A stretch of 64,000 bases of DNA from Deinococcus yavapaiensis KR-236 (GCF_003217515.1 NZ_QJSX01000004.1:186001-250000), one strand, 5' to 3'. Positions 10,559 to 19,400 are shown, counted from the stretch's first letter. Numbers and translations: made by a program. The notes: generated by a model from the letters alone, not told the origin.

Positions 10559-12058
10559 ATGCGAGCATTGCTGTCGGTGAGCGACAAGACGGGAATCGTG
10601 GACTTCGCGCGTGCATTGGTCGGGCGCGGCTACGAAATCATCTCGACGGGCGGAACTCTGAACGCCCTCGTAGAAGCGGACGTTCCGGCGATCGCCGTGA
10701 GCGACGTGACGAGCTTCCCCGAGATTCTGGGCGGACGCGTCAAGACGTTGCATCCGAACATTCATGGCGGCATCCTCGCGCGGCGCGACGAGGAACACCT
10801 CGCCGAGCTCGCCGCGCACGGCATCACGGCGATCGACCTCGTGTGCGTCAACCTCTATCCTTTCCGCGAGACGATCGCGAAGGGTGTCGACCTCGCCGAG
10901 GCGCTCGAGAACATCGACATCGGAGGTCCCGCGATGCTGCGCGCCGCCGCCAAGAACTTTCCCGGCGTGATCGTGCTCGTGGACCCCGCCGACTACAATC
11001 TCGCGCTGGGGGGCGACTTGAACTCGCACGAGCGCCAGCGCCTCGCGGCGAAGGCCTACGCGCACACGAGCTCGTACGACGCGGCGATCACGACGTACCT
11101 TTCGGAAGTCACAAGCGACTTGCCGACCCGCGCGGCGCTCGAGCTTTCCCAAGTGGCCGAGTTGCGCTACGGCGAAAATCCGCATCAGCCCGCGGCCTTG
11201 TACCGACTCGGCAGCGAGCGCGGACCCGTTCTCGACGCGGTCGTGCTCGCCGGAAAGCCGATGAGCTTCAACAACTACGCCGACGCCGACGCGGCGTGGG
11301 CGCTCGTTCGTGAATTCGAAGGGCCCGCGTGCGTCGCCGTGAAGCACGCCAACCCTTGCGGCGTGGCGATCGCGCACGACGTCAAGACCGCTTGGGAGCG
11401 GGCGCGAGACGCGGACACCCTCAGCGTGTTCGGCGGCGTCGTGGCCGTGAACGCGAAGGTCGACTTGGAAGCGGCCCAAGCCATGCGCGGCACCTTCCTC
11501 GAAGTGCTCATCGCGCCCGAGGTGAGCGAGGAGGCGCTCGCGTGGTTCCAGGCGAAGAAGCCCGACTTGCGCGTCCTCGTGGCGGGCGAAGCGAAGTCGG
11601 GCCGCTTCGACTACCGACCGCTCGTCGGCGGATTCCTCGTGCAAGAGCGCGATTCGCGCGTGTGGGACGACCTCTGCCCCGAAGTCGTCACGGAGCTTCA
11701 GCCGACCGATCAGGCGTGGTTGGATCTCGCGTTCGCGTGGCGCGTCGGGAAGCACGCGCGCAGCAACTGCGTCGTCCTCGCGCGTGACGGCGTCACCGTC
11801 GGCGTCGGGGCGGGCGCGGTCAGCCGCATCTGGGCGGCCGAGCGGGCGGTCATGAACGCGGGCGAGCGCGCCGAGGGCTCCGTCCTCGCGTCGGAAGCGT
11901 TCTTCCCCTTCGACGACGTCGTGCGCCTCGCGGCGTCGGCAGGCGTCTCGGCGATCGTGCAGCCGGGCGGCGCGAAGCGAGACGAGGAAGTCATCGCCGC
12001 GTGTGACGAGCTCGGCGTCGCGATGATCTTCACGGGCTCGCGGCACTTCAAGCACTGA
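10559..12058 (+). CDS. purH: Bifunctional AICAR transformylase / IMP cyclohydrolase
   Basis: A 499-residue PurH, which performs the last two steps of purine synthesis: formylation of AICAR with 10-formyl-THF and closure to IMP. The N-terminal MGS-like cyclohydrolase domain begins RALLSVSDKTG and contains STGGT, GGRVKTLHP and IHGGIL. The C-terminal transformylase has the AELRYGENPHQ, VAVKHANPCG and FGGVVAVN motifs and ends with a GSRHFKH motif. The ATG at 10559 has a GGAG five bases upstream; a TTG at 10544 in the same frame is inside the terminator hairpin region and is unlikely. Under ZTP riboswitch control, followed 8 bases later by folD. Confidence 0.97.
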   Translation: MRALLSVSDKTGIVDFARALVGRGYEIISTGGTLNALVEADVPAIAVSDVTSFPEILGGRVKTLHPNIHGGILARRDEEHLAELAAHGITAIDLVCVNLYPFRETIAKGVDLAEALENIDIGGPAMLRAAAKNFPGVIVLVDPADYNLALGGDLNSHERQRLAAKAYAHTSSYDAAITTYLSEVTSDLPTRAALELSQVAELRYGENPHQPAALYRLGSERGPVLDAVVLAGKPMSFNNYADADAAWALVREFEGPACVAVKHANPCGVAIAHDVKTAWERARDADTLSVFGGVVAVNAKVDLEAAQAMRGTFLEVLIAPEVSEEALAWFQAKKPDLRVLVAGEAKSGRFDYRPLVGGFLVQERDSRVWDDLCPEVVTELQPTDQAWLDLAFAWRVGKHARSNCVVLARDGVTVGVGAGAVSRIWAAERAVMNAGERAEGSVLASEAFFPFDDVVRLAASAGVSAIVQPGGAKRDEEVIAACDELGVAMIFTGSRHFKH

Positions 12059-12066
12059 GGACTTTG

Positions 12067-12933
12067 ATGACGAGCGCTCAGCAACTCCAAACGCGGCTTC
12101 TACAAGGAGCGCCGCTCGCGGCGGACGTGACGCGCGGCACGAAGGCGCGCCTCGCGCCGTTCGCGCACCTCTGTCCCGTGTTGGCCGTCGTGATGGCGTC
12201 GAACGATTCGGCGACGCGAGTGTACGTCGACCGCAAGGCGGCGCGCGCGCGCAAGCTCGGCATCGAGCTTCGCGTCGTCGACCTCGGTCAAAACGTCGAT
12301 CAAGCGCACCTCGAAGCGCACCTGCTCGCCTTGTCGCGCGCGCCCGACGTGCACGGCATCGTCCTCGAACTGCCGCTCGCGTGTCACCTCGACGCGGACC
12401 GCGCCCTCGCGTGCATCACGCCGAGCAAGGACGTCGAGGGACTCTCCCCCGCCAACCTCGCGCTCATCGCCGCGGGCCGAGAACGGGAGGCGATTTTGCC
12501 GCCCACCCCGACGTCGTGCGTCACGCTCTTGTCGCACGGTCTCGACCTCGACGGAGCGCACGTCGCCGTGATCGGACCGGGACGGACGGTGGGGCGTCCG
12601 CTCGTTTGGATGCTCAACAATCGGGGCGCGACCGTCACGGTCGTGAACCACCGCACGAAGCACCTCGGGAACGCGGTGGAGCGGTGCGACGCGGTCGTCG
12701 TGGCGGTCGGGCAGGCTTGCCTGCTCGAAGCGCGACACCTCAAGGCTCACCACGTCGTGGTGGACGCGGGAATCAACGTCGTCGCGAACGTTGTCGTGGG
12801 AGACTGCGCGTCCGACGTCGCCGACGCGGTGAGGGCGATCACGCCCGTGCCGGGCGGCGTCGGTCCTCTCACGAGCGCCTTGATGCTCGCGAACTTCGCC
12901 CGCGCGTTGGAGTTGCAAGCACCTTCGACTTGA
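12067..12933 (+). CDS. folD: Methylene-THF dehydrogenase / methenyl-THF cyclohydrolase
   Basis: A 288-residue FolD, making 10-formyl-THF from 5,10-methylene-THF with NADP. Family motifs: the catalytic Tyr/Lys helix YVDRKAARARKLGI, KDVEGLSPAN, the Rossmann segment VIGPGRTVGRP, NHRT, and the signature PVPGGVGPLTSALM. A few positions are relaxed relative to the commonest form (LELPL for QLPLP, PPTP for PCTP), but the catalytic residues are in place. ATG at 12067 follows a GAGG; TTG at 12064 is the alternative. It supplies the formyl donor used by PurH, which explains the shared riboswitch. Confidence 0.95.
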   Translation: MTSAQQLQTRLLQGAPLAADVTRGTKARLAPFAHLCPVLAVVMASNDSATRVYVDRKAARARKLGIELRVVDLGQNVDQAHLEAHLLALSRAPDVHGIVLELPLACHLDADRALACITPSKDVEGLSPANLALIAAGREREAILPPTPTSCVTLLSHGLDLDGAHVAVIGPGRTVGRPLVWMLNNRGATVTVVNHRTKHLGNAVERCDAVVVAVGQACLLEARHLKAHHVVVDAGINVVANVVVGDCASDVADAVRAITPVPGGVGPLTSALMLANFARALELQAPST

Positions 12934-12959
12934 GCCGACCTTCGTTCTCCATCCGAAGT

Positions 12960-12999
12960 CGCACGAGTCGCGTATACCAAAGAAAGGCCGACTCGTGCG
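12960..12999. promoter_or_regulatory. Inverted repeat framing a -10-like box upstream of the sigma factor
   Basis: A perfect 10-bp inverted repeat (12960-12969 with 12990-12999) separated by 20 bases; the spacer contains GCGTATACC, a -10-like element. It lies between folD (stop 12933) and the ECF sigma gene (start 13013), so it could be an operator, an RNA hairpin in the sigma mRNA, or a weak folD terminator. Confidence 0.45.
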
Positions 13000-13012
13000 G
13001 CCCAGGAGTCAC

Positions 13013-13555
13013 ATGGATGACACGGACGAACGATTGATAGAGCGCATGGCGATGCGAGACGAAGGAGCCCTCGAAGAGCTTCATCGTCGCTACGCCTCCT
13101 ACTTCATGGCGCTCGCGTGGCGCGTGCTACACGACGCGGATTTGGCGCGAGAGTGCGTTCAGGACGCTTTCCTCAGCGCTTGGAACGCCGCGCCGCGCTT
13201 CGACCCTTCTCGGGCGAGCGGCAAGACGTGGCTCGTGACGATCGCGCATCGCCGCGCGCTCACGGCCTACCGCGACCGCCCTCAGGCGGGCCTTCCCATC
13301 GAGGAGTGGGACGCGCCCACGAACTCGCCGAATCTCGACGAGCAGTACGTCGTGAAGCGCGCCGTGGATACACTGGACACCGAGGAACGCCGCCTCGTCG
13401 AGCTCGCCTTCTACCAAGGCTACTCGCACTCGGAACTCGCCGTGCTCACGGGCAAGCCGCTCGGCACGGTGAAGTCCAAACTTCGCGGCGCCCTCGCACA
13501 CCTTCGGACTTATTTCAAAGACGAACCCGGAAAGGAGGTGTCTCGTGGTGATTGA
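13013..13555 (+). CDS. ECF-type RNA polymerase sigma factor (SigK-like)
   Basis: A 180-residue sigma-70 family factor of the extracytoplasmic-function class. Region 2 (ALEELHRRYASYFMALAWRVL, then ARECVQDAFLSAWNAAPRFD) binds the -10, and region 4 (SHSELAVLTGKPLGTVKSKL) is the helix-turn-helix for the -35. The ATG at 13013 has GGAG 6 bases upstream and is preferred to an in-frame GTG-type start at 12995. The gene overlaps the following anti-sigma gene by 11 bases, the usual arrangement for a factor kept inactive by its membrane partner. The inverted repeat just upstream may be its own control site. Confidence 0.93.
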   Translation: MDDTDERLIERMAMRDEGALEELHRRYASYFMALAWRVLHDADLARECVQDAFLSAWNAAPRFDPSRASGKTWLVTIAHRRALTAYRDRPQAGLPIEEWDAPTNSPNLDEQYVVKRAVDTLDTEERRLVELAFYQGYSHSELAVLTGKPLGTVKSKLRGALAHLRTYFKDEPGKEVSRGD

Positions 13556-14213
13556 CCCTGATACCCTCGTGTCCTACGTGATCGGCACCCTCTCCCCCGA
13601 CGAGGAGCGGCAAGTCGAAGCGTGGCTGCGCGATCATCCGGAAGAAGAGCGCCGCCTGCTCGAAGAACAAGAGGCGCTCGCGAGCATGGCGCTGCAACTG
13701 CCGCCCGCTCCCGTCACGCCGCCGTCGTTTCAAGACGTCCTCTCGCACGTCAAGGCGAAAGAACCCGTTCCGTTCACTCCCAAGCCGAATCGAAGCCGCC
13801 TCGTGCCCGCCCTCGCGTTCGCGGCGGTCGTCGCGGGTCTGCTCGTGATCGGCGTGCCGCTGACGCCTCCTTACCAGGAGTGGCGCGTTCAGCAGAACAT
13901 CGCGCGGTACGCGAACTTGCCGGGCGCCGTCTCGCGTCCCCTGATGAGCGCGAAAGGCGAGTCGATGGGCATGCTCGTGCGCCTCGCCAACGGCCAAGTC
14001 TTCGCCTCTCTCAAGAAACGTCCCGCTGACGGACGTGTCTATCAAGCTTGGGAAATCAAGGGCGGCGTCCCGGCGTCTCTGGGCGTGTTCGGCGACCGTT
14101 CCTTCCTGAGCGCCGCCACCGTCGCCGAGGGCAGCACGTTCGGCGTGACCCTCGAGCAGCCGGGCGGCAGCGATCGTCCGACGAGCGCGCCGGTCGCCGT
14201 GACGACGCTGTAA
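13545..14213 (+). CDS. RskA-type membrane anti-sigma factor
   Basis: A 222-residue single-span protein. The cytoplasmic N-terminus (about 1-85) starts VIDPDTLVSYVIGTLSPDEE, the anti-sigma domain, without the HxxxCxxC zinc motif. A transmembrane helix follows at roughly 87-105 (LVPALAFAAVVAGLLVIGV). The outer C-terminal domain matches RskA (VYQAWEIKGG, SLGVFG, FGVTLEQPGGSDRPT). It likely holds the overlapping sigma factor at the membrane until regulated proteolysis. GTG start at 13545 with a strong AAGGAGGTG and a codon frame nested in the sigma gene's end, suggesting translational coupling. Confidence 0.92.
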   Translation: MVIDPDTLVSYVIGTLSPDEERQVEAWLRDHPEEERRLLEEQEALASMALQLPPAPVTPPSFQDVLSHVKAKEPVPFTPKPNRSRLVPALAFAAVVAGLLVIGVPLTPPYQEWRVQQNIARYANLPGAVSRPLMSAKGESMGMLVRLANGQVFASLKKRPADGRVYQAWEIKGGVPASLGVFGDRSFLSAATVAEGSTFGVTLEQPGGSDRPTSAPVAVTTL

Positions 14214-14224
14214 GTCCTCGCGCG

Positions 14225-14265
14225 CGAAGAGCCCCCTCACCCGAAACGGGTGAGGGGGCTCTTCG
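14225..14265. terminator. Bidirectional terminator between anti-sigma and molybdoenzyme genes
   Basis: Perfect 18-bp stem (14225-14242 with 14248-14265) closing a GAAAC loop, between convergent genes ending at 14213 and 14316. Confidence 0.85.
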
Positions 14266-14315
14266 TGGCTGAATCGGAGTTGTTCGAGGCGTCCTCGCGG
14301 GGGGCGAGGACCCGC

Positions 14316-15746
14316 TCAGCTCGCCGTCACGATAAAGCGGTGGTAGCCGGTCGCGCCTTCGGGGAGGGCGTCGGCTTCGGCGCTCTTTTGAACTTCGTCG
14401 CCCGACCAGGCGCGCACGGCGAGTTGGTACGAGCCGCGTTTCGGCGTCCAGTCGAGGCTCCACAAGGTCCAGGCGTGCTGAGAGCGCTTGGGTTCCAGGC
14501 GCGCGGCGCGCCACGTTCGGCCGCCGTCGACGCTGACTTCGACCTTCGTGATCTCTTTTTTCCCGGCGAAGGCGATGCCGTGCAGCGTCGTGGACTCGTC
14601 GGCTTTCACGATGGGATTGAGCTCCGCTGGAACGTCGATGCGGCTCGTGAGTTCGACGACGGCGGTCTTGCTCCAACCTCGCTGCACCCAGTAGCCCGCC
14701 TCGTCGGTGTCGGACAGGCGAATCGCGGTGATCCACCGCGGCTGCTTCATGCCGTAACGCCCGGGAATCAGGACGCGCAGCGGAAAGCCGTGCTTTTGCG
14801 TCAAGGGCTCGCCGTTGAGTTCGTACACGAGCAGAACGTCCTCCTCGAAGGCCTGACCGAGCGGCAGCGACTCGATGTAGCCGTCGGCGGCTTCCCAGAT
14901 GACGTACTTCGCGCCCTTCTGCACGCCGACGCGCCGCAGAAAGTCCGACACGGGAACGCCGCGCCAGATTCCGTTGCTGATAAGCGGCCCTCCGAGCGGG
15001 TTGGAGATGCAAGACAAGGTCAGTTCCAGCGTCTTGGCGGGCATCTCTTGGAGGTCGGCGAGGGTAAAGGTGCGCTCTTCGCTCACGAGGCCGCCCACCT
15101 TCAGCCTCCAGTTTTCTTCCTTCAGCTTCGGATCGAAGGCTTCGAGGTTCTTGGAGACGTAATAGAACTGCGAGACGGGAGTGACGCCGAACGGCAAGGG
15201 CTGACCGGGCACGACGCGAGCGGCCTGCGCGACGCCGTTCACCTGACGAAAGAAGTTCAGCAAACCGCCGCCGACGAGCAGGGCCGACCCGCCTCCGAGG
15301 AGGGCGAGGGTCGTGCGGCGGCTCGGCTCGACGGGAAGTGGGGCCGCACTTTGCGCGCGCGGCGCGAAGACACGGTCGAGCAGGACGCGGAGCAGGAAGA
15401 ACGAGACTCCGTACACGAGGGCGTCGAGGGGCGGCGCGAAGGTCAGCAGGAGCGCCCCGAGGATGACCGCGCCCAGCCAAGGACGCAGCAGGCCGAGCAG
15501 AGTCGAACCGCCCAGCCAAAGCAGGCTGACGGAGAGAAACGCGAGGATCTTCGCGTCTTGGCCGATCCCGAGGATCGAGTGGATGAACTGAAAGACGCGC
15601 GGAACGCCGAGCGCTTGCGTGACGCGGTTGAAAAGTTCCTGAGGCGCGAAGCCCACGAGGTTCGCGCGCCATAGCGCGTACCCTAGGACGCTCAGGAGGG
15701 CGGCCGTCGTCCACGCGATGAGAAGCTTGCCTCGCAGCTGGTTCAT
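14316..15746 (-). CDS. Membrane-anchored molybdopterin oxidoreductase (sulfite oxidase family)
   Basis: A 476-residue protein. Residues 1-125 have about four hydrophobic helices. Residues 141-164 then read like a Tat signal (PSRRTTLALLGGGSALL), and the rest is a sulfite-oxidase-type Mo domain with the Mo-ligand Cys246 in LTLSCISNPLGG, followed by a Mo-co dimerisation domain (VSVDGGRTWRAA). The family oxidises sulfite, or reduces N- or S-oxides, outside the cytoplasm; the substrate here is unknown. The ATG at 15746 has AAGGA six bases upstream; an in-frame TTG at 15764 is weaker. A CATACT -10 candidate lies just upstream. Single-gene unit bounded by a terminator on its 3' side. Confidence 0.85.
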   Translation of the reverse strand: MNQLRGKLLIAWTTAALLSVLGYALWRANLVGFAPQELFNRVTQALGVPRVFQFIHSILGIGQDAKILAFLSVSLLWLGGSTLLGLLRPWLGAVILGALLLTFAPPLDALVYGVSFFLLRVLLDRVFAPRAQSAAPLPVEPSRRTTLALLGGGSALLVGGGLLNFFRQVNGVAQAARVVPGQPLPFGVTPVSQFYYVSKNLEAFDPKLKEENWRLKVGGLVSEERTFTLADLQEMPAKTLELTLSCISNPLGGPLISNGIWRGVPVSDFLRRVGVQKGAKYVIWEAADGYIESLPLGQAFEEDVLLVYELNGEPLTQKHGFPLRVLIPGRYGMKQPRWITAIRLSDTDEAGYWVQRGWSKTAVVELTSRIDVPAELNPIVKADESTTLHGIAFAGKKEITKVEVSVDGGRTWRAARLEPKRSQHAWTLWSLDWTPKRGSYQLAVRAWSGDEVQKSAEADALPEGATGYHRFIVTAS

Positions 15747-15790
15747 GCCTCGTCCTTTCGTCAATTCAAGTATGCAGGTCTTGGATCAAA

Positions 15791-15818
15791 GGAGAAAGGA
15801 GCGATCCTCGCTCGCTCC
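15791..15818 (-). terminator. Terminator after the DUF4397 gene
   Basis: Seven-bp stem (15798-15804 with 15812-15818) with a 7-nt loop; on the minus strand it is followed by TTTCTCC. It sits about 50 bases after the DUF4397 stop. Confidence 0.55.
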
Positions 15819-15866
15819 CCTCCTGTCTTGGAACACTCTCCGGGTGGGCCGGAGTTCAAGCGCGCG

Positions 15867-16574
15867 TTACTTCGCGGACATGGAGTCGGCGACGACCTTG
15901 TCCTCGGTGGGAATGAGCGTGAAGGCCATGTCGCCCGTTCCGCCGACGACGCCGACGGCGAACACGGAGTAGCTCTTACCACCCGCGATGTTGATGCCGC
16001 TGATGTTCTTCACGACTTGCATCCCGCCCGCCGGAACGACATTCGCGTTGACGCCCATGGGGTTGACGTACGCCGTCTTCACGTTGCTGTACGCGAGGTT
16101 GCTCACGACCTTGGCGTTGTTGTAGTCCACGGCGAGCACGTCCACGTTGGGAGCGCCCGGCGACAGGTGGTACACGTTGAGGCGCGCCTTGGCCTTGTTG
16201 GTGTTGAGGCTCGTCGTCGTGAAGACCTTCAAGCCGATGTTGGAAAGCTTGCCGAGCGCGGCGACGGTGTAGTACGTTCCGGCGCGCAAGGTCACGTTCG
16301 TTTCGAGGACCTTCTTGCTCTTGTCGCCCGCGACGGTCACGACGACGTTGTGGCGGCCCGCCTTCACGTTGCCGTACGTCGTGACGGCCTTGAAGGCGGC
16401 GCCCGCGACGGTGCGCGTTCCGTCCACGTAGACGTCCACGGCAGGTGCGTCGGGCGAGGCGTGCACGACGCGCACGAACGACGTGTCCATGTTCATGCCC
16501 GTCATGGGCGTGGTGCCTTGCGCGGCGGCGAGCGTGACGGTGAGGGCGAGGGCGGACAGGATGATGTTCTTCAT
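15867..16574 (-). CDS. Secreted DUF4397 domain protein
   Basis: A 235-residue exported protein. A Sec signal peptide (MKNIILSALALTVTLAAAQ) precedes two DUF4397 units, each starting with the family signature: VRVVHASPDAPAVDVYVDG and LNVYHLSPGAPNVDVLAVD. DUF4397 proteins are secreted beta-rich surface or adhesion-type proteins without an assigned enzymatic activity. No Cys lipobox, so it is probably released or bound to the envelope by other means. A TAGGAAAAA purine stretch before the ATG serves as the ribosome site. Downstream of the HD-GYP gene by about 90 bases; probably separately transcribed. Confidence 0.88.
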   Translation of the reverse strand: MKNIILSALALTVTLAAAQGTTPMTGMNMDTSFVRVVHASPDAPAVDVYVDGTRTVAGAAFKAVTTYGNVKAGRHNVVVTVAGDKSKKVLETNVTLRAGTYYTVAALGKLSNIGLKVFTTTSLNTNKAKARLNVYHLSPGAPNVDVLAVDYNNAKVVSNLAYSNVKTAYVNPMGVNANVVPAGGMQVVKNISGINIAGGKSYSVFAVGVVGGTGDMAFTLIPTEDKVVADSMSAK

Positions 16575-16665
16575 GGTTTTTCCTACCTTTCACTCTGTTG
16601 TTCGCAGCCTGGAAAGGATCGGATGTCGGCGTGCCCGACACTGAAGGTTGCGTGAAGATCCACGC

Positions 16666-18297
16666 TCAGTCTTCGAGGGTGCGCACGAGGTTCAAGAAGG
16701 CGCGGACGACGCGCGCGTCGAATTGACGGCCCGCTTCGCGCTCGATTTCCGCCATGGCGGCTTCGTGCGTCCACGCCCGCTTGTAAGGACGCGCGCTGCG
16801 CAGCGCGTCGTACACGTCCACGACGGCGAACAGACGCGCGAGCAGCGGAATCGCCTCGCCGACCAGCCCGTCCGGGTAGCCCGCGCCGTCCCAGCGCTCG
16901 TGGTGGAAGCGCACGACTTGACGTGCCTGCTCGGGCAGCGTCGGAATGCCACGCGCGAGGGCGTCTCCGATTGTCGTGTGCGCTTGCATGAGGCGACGCT
17001 CGTGCTCTTCGAACACGCCGGGTTTGAGCAACACGCCGTCAGGCAGACCTAATTTGCCGATGTCGTGCAAGTACGCGCCTTGACGCAACGCTTCGAGTTC
17101 GCCGCTCGGCAAGCCGAAGGCCCGCCCGAGTTGCTCGGCCCAACGCACGACGCGCTCGGTGTGCCCGCGCGTCTCGAAGTCGCGCACTTCGAGGGCGCGC
17201 CCCAAGGCGAGCAAGGCGCCCTCTCGGGTTTCCTTGACGGCGCGCGTCTCCAACGCGCGTTCCAAGGCGGTCGCGCCCGCCGACGCGAACGCCTCGGCAA
17301 GGCGCACCTCGGCGGTCGTGAACGGCGCGTCGAGTCGACCGACGGCGAGCACGCCGAGCAATTCCCCCGACGCGGCCAGGAGGGGCGCGTACAACGTCGC
17401 GAGCGACTCGACGGGCGTGAGGACGAACGCGCGCGGATCTCGCAAGGCGTCTTGAAAGCAGGTCACGGACCGAGCCTCGACCGCCGTCCAAGACAAGCCT
17501 TCACCGCGCCGCAGCAAGAGGCCCGACTCGGGCGCGTGCTGTCCTGACGAAGCCGTCGTGACGAGCGTGTCGCGGACGGGATCGTAGCGCAACAACGTCG
17601 CGTACCGCGTGCCGAGCAGGACGACCGTCTGCTGAACGAGGATCTCCTCGACTTCCCCCGGCGCTCGGGCGGGCCGCAAGGCGACGTTCAACGCGGAAAG
17701 CATTTCCAACTCGCGGTTGCGCGCCGCTTCTCGCGCGCGGTGCTCGGCGGCGGTCAGCAGAAAACCGACGTGCTCGGCGATTTCGCTCGCCGTCTGCTCC
17801 TGCTCCCCCGTGAAGGCATTCTCGTCGAAGTGGTTTTCGAGGTGCAGCACGGCGGTGATTCGGGCGTCCACCTCGACGGGAACGGTGAGGGACGCTCGGA
17901 CGTGCGGAGTTCCGGGCGGCATTTCGTCTTCGCCCGCGATCAACAAGGTTTCGGCCGAGTGGGCGTCGTGGCCGCGGCACACCAGAGGAGCCCGTGGCCG
18001 ACCTTCGGGTCGTCCTGATCGCGCGTCGAACCAGCGCAAGAACGCCTTGGCGTCGACACGTCGGTCGATGAGCACCGCCGAAGCGCCCGACGTGACGCGC
18101 ACACGAAAGGTGCCCCGCTCGCGCACGAACAACGCGGCGGCGTCGTGGCCGTCGATGAGCGCCGCCGCCAAGTCCATCAAGGTTCGGTAGTCGTCGTCGG
18201 ACGGTCCGTCGATGCGTGAAAGCAACGAGCGCGCCGACTGAAACGTGCGCCGCAAAAGCGTCCGGTCCGAAGGCGCCTCCGCGTCGGGCAGGGTCAC
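16666..18297 (-). CDS. GAF-domain HD-GYP phosphodiesterase-like regulator
   Basis: A protein of 543 residues with two GAF-like sensory regions (about 25-185 and 190-360) and a C-terminal HD-GYP domain. The HD-GYP part has the metal-binding residues HDIGKLGLPDGVLLKPG and the HHERWDGAGYPDGL signature, so cyclic-di-GMP hydrolysis is likely and the active site looks complete. No membrane helix or receiver domain is visible, so a cytoplasmic ligand- or redox-sensing role is inferred. GTG at 18297 is chosen for the AGGAGG just upstream; a TTG at 18312 is also in frame. A GGDEF cyclase, the opposing activity, lies 19 kb away at 37.4 kb. Confidence 0.88.
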   Translation of the reverse strand: MTLPDAEAPSDRTLLRRTFQSARSLLSRIDGPSDDDYRTLMDLAAALIDGHDAAALFVRERGTFRVRVTSGASAVLIDRRVDAKAFLRWFDARSGRPEGRPRAPLVCRGHDAHSAETLLIAGEDEMPPGTPHVRASLTVPVEVDARITAVLHLENHFDENAFTGEQEQTASEIAEHVGFLLTAAEHRAREAARNRELEMLSALNVALRPARAPGEVEEILVQQTVVLLGTRYATLLRYDPVRDTLVTTASSGQHAPESGLLLRRGEGLSWTAVEARSVTCFQDALRDPRAFVLTPVESLATLYAPLLAASGELLGVLAVGRLDAPFTTAEVRLAEAFASAGATALERALETRAVKETREGALLALGRALEVRDFETRGHTERVVRWAEQLGRAFGLPSGELEALRQGAYLHDIGKLGLPDGVLLKPGVFEEHERRLMQAHTTIGDALARGIPTLPEQARQVVRFHHERWDGAGYPDGLVGEAIPLLARLFAVVDVYDALRSARPYKRAWTHEAAMAEIEREAGRQFDARVVRAFLNLVRTLED

Positions 18298-18370
18298 CGC
18301 TCCTCCTGCCAAATCCGCGACGTGGTGCTGCAGGGGGTCATGCAGATCGATGATAAACGATCGGTGAGCG

Positions 18371-18412
18371 GTGATGGGGCGAGGCGAACGATCGTTCGCC
18401 TCGCCCCATCAC
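18371..18412 (-). terminator. Terminator after metX
   Basis: Perfect 19-bp stem (18371-18389 with 18394-18412) with a GATC loop, 13 bases after the metX stop codon. Confidence 0.85.
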
Positions 18413-18425
18413 GGAAGCTCCGACG

Positions 18426-19400
18426 TCAGCCCAGGAAGCTCTTCACGCGCCGAGCGAGATTGTCGGCGTCGATCAGGAAGGCGTCGTGGCCGTGCGGGCT
18501 TTGCAGTTCCCAGTACGTGCTTTCACCCAGCTTCGCGGCGAGCAGGCGCACTTCCGACGCCGGATACAACTCGTCGGACGAGATCCCGACGACGAGCGTC
18601 GGCACTTCGTTTCGGCGCAAGGCGGCGTCGGGCACGTCGAAAGCGTCCATGGCCTTGGTGAGGCACACGTAGCTCGCGGAGTCGAAGCGGCGGCGCAACT
18701 TCTCGCCTTGATGATCGAGGTAGGTGTCGATGGCGCGCGCACCGGGTGTGCAAGGACTTTCACCGCTTTGGCTGAGCTCCAAGCTGAGCGGCGAGCGGTA
18801 CGTTAGCATCGCGAACATCCGCGCGATTTCGAGGCCGCGTTCGGGATCGAGGGCGATCGCGGCGCGCTTGGCGTGATTGAAACCGGCGGCCCACGCGCTT
18901 TGCCGCTGCGGCGCTCCGACGATCACGGCCCGCTCGGTCCGGTCGGGGTACTGCGTGACGAACGAGAGGGCGAGCATTCCGCCCATCGATCCGCCGATGA
19001 CGGTGACCTTGTCGACGCCCAGGAGGTCGAGAAGTTCGGCTTGAACGCGCACCATGTCCCGAATCGTGAGGTCATGGCCGAGTTCGGCGGCCGACGTGCT
19101 GCCCGCAGACCCGCCGACGACATTCGCGCACACGAGAAAGGAGCGGTTCGGATCGAGCGCGCCGCCTTCACGTAGCAGGGCGGGCCACCACACGTCCGCG
19201 TTCGCGTCACCCGTAAGGGCGTGCAGAATCAAGACGGCGTTGTCCTTCGCGGGACTCAGGCTGCCCCACGTGCGGTACGCGACGCGTAGATTTCGAACTT
19301 GCGCCCCCGAGTCGAGCGTGAGCGGACGATCGCGAAACAGCAAGGCCGTCTGCGTGCGGGTCGTGTCGACGTCCCGGAAGAGGTCGAAGGCCACGCTCAT
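18426..19400 (-). CDS. metX: Homoserine O-acetyltransferase
   Basis: A 324-residue alpha/beta hydrolase-fold MetX, which activates homoserine by acyl transfer for methionine synthesis. The nucleophile Ser is in VIGGSMGGMLAL, the acid Asp in GISSDELYP and the His in HGHDAFL; the ILHALTGDANA segment supplies the oxyanion region. Acetyl versus succinyl donor is not settled by these motifs, but the MetY partner favours acetyl. The ATG at 19400 overlaps the metY stop by 4 bases (ATGA), so the two are translationally coupled within the SAM-riboswitch operon. The open frame runs further upstream to 19772 only because it overlaps metY. Confidence 0.95.
   Translation of the reverse strand: MSVAFDLFRDVDTTRTQTALLFRDRPLTLDSGAQVRNLRVAYRTWGSLSPAKDNAVLILHALTGDANADVWWPALLREGGALDPNRSFLVCANVVGGSAGSTSAAELGHDLTIRDMVRVQAELLDLLGVDKVTVIGGSMGGMLALSFVTQYPDRTERAVIVGAPQRQSAWAAGFNHAKRAAIALDPERGLEIARMFAMLTYRSPLSLELSQSGESPCTPGARAIDTYLDHQGEKLRRRFDSASYVCLTKAMDAFDVPDAALRRNEVPTLVVGISSDELYPASEVRLLAAKLGESTYWELQSPHGHDAFLIDADNLARRVKSFLG

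Noticed and set aside
12934..12959. Dedicated folD terminator
   Set aside because: No stem in this stretch; the only nearby structure is the inverted repeat at 12960-12999, whose 20-base spacer is unlike a terminator loop.
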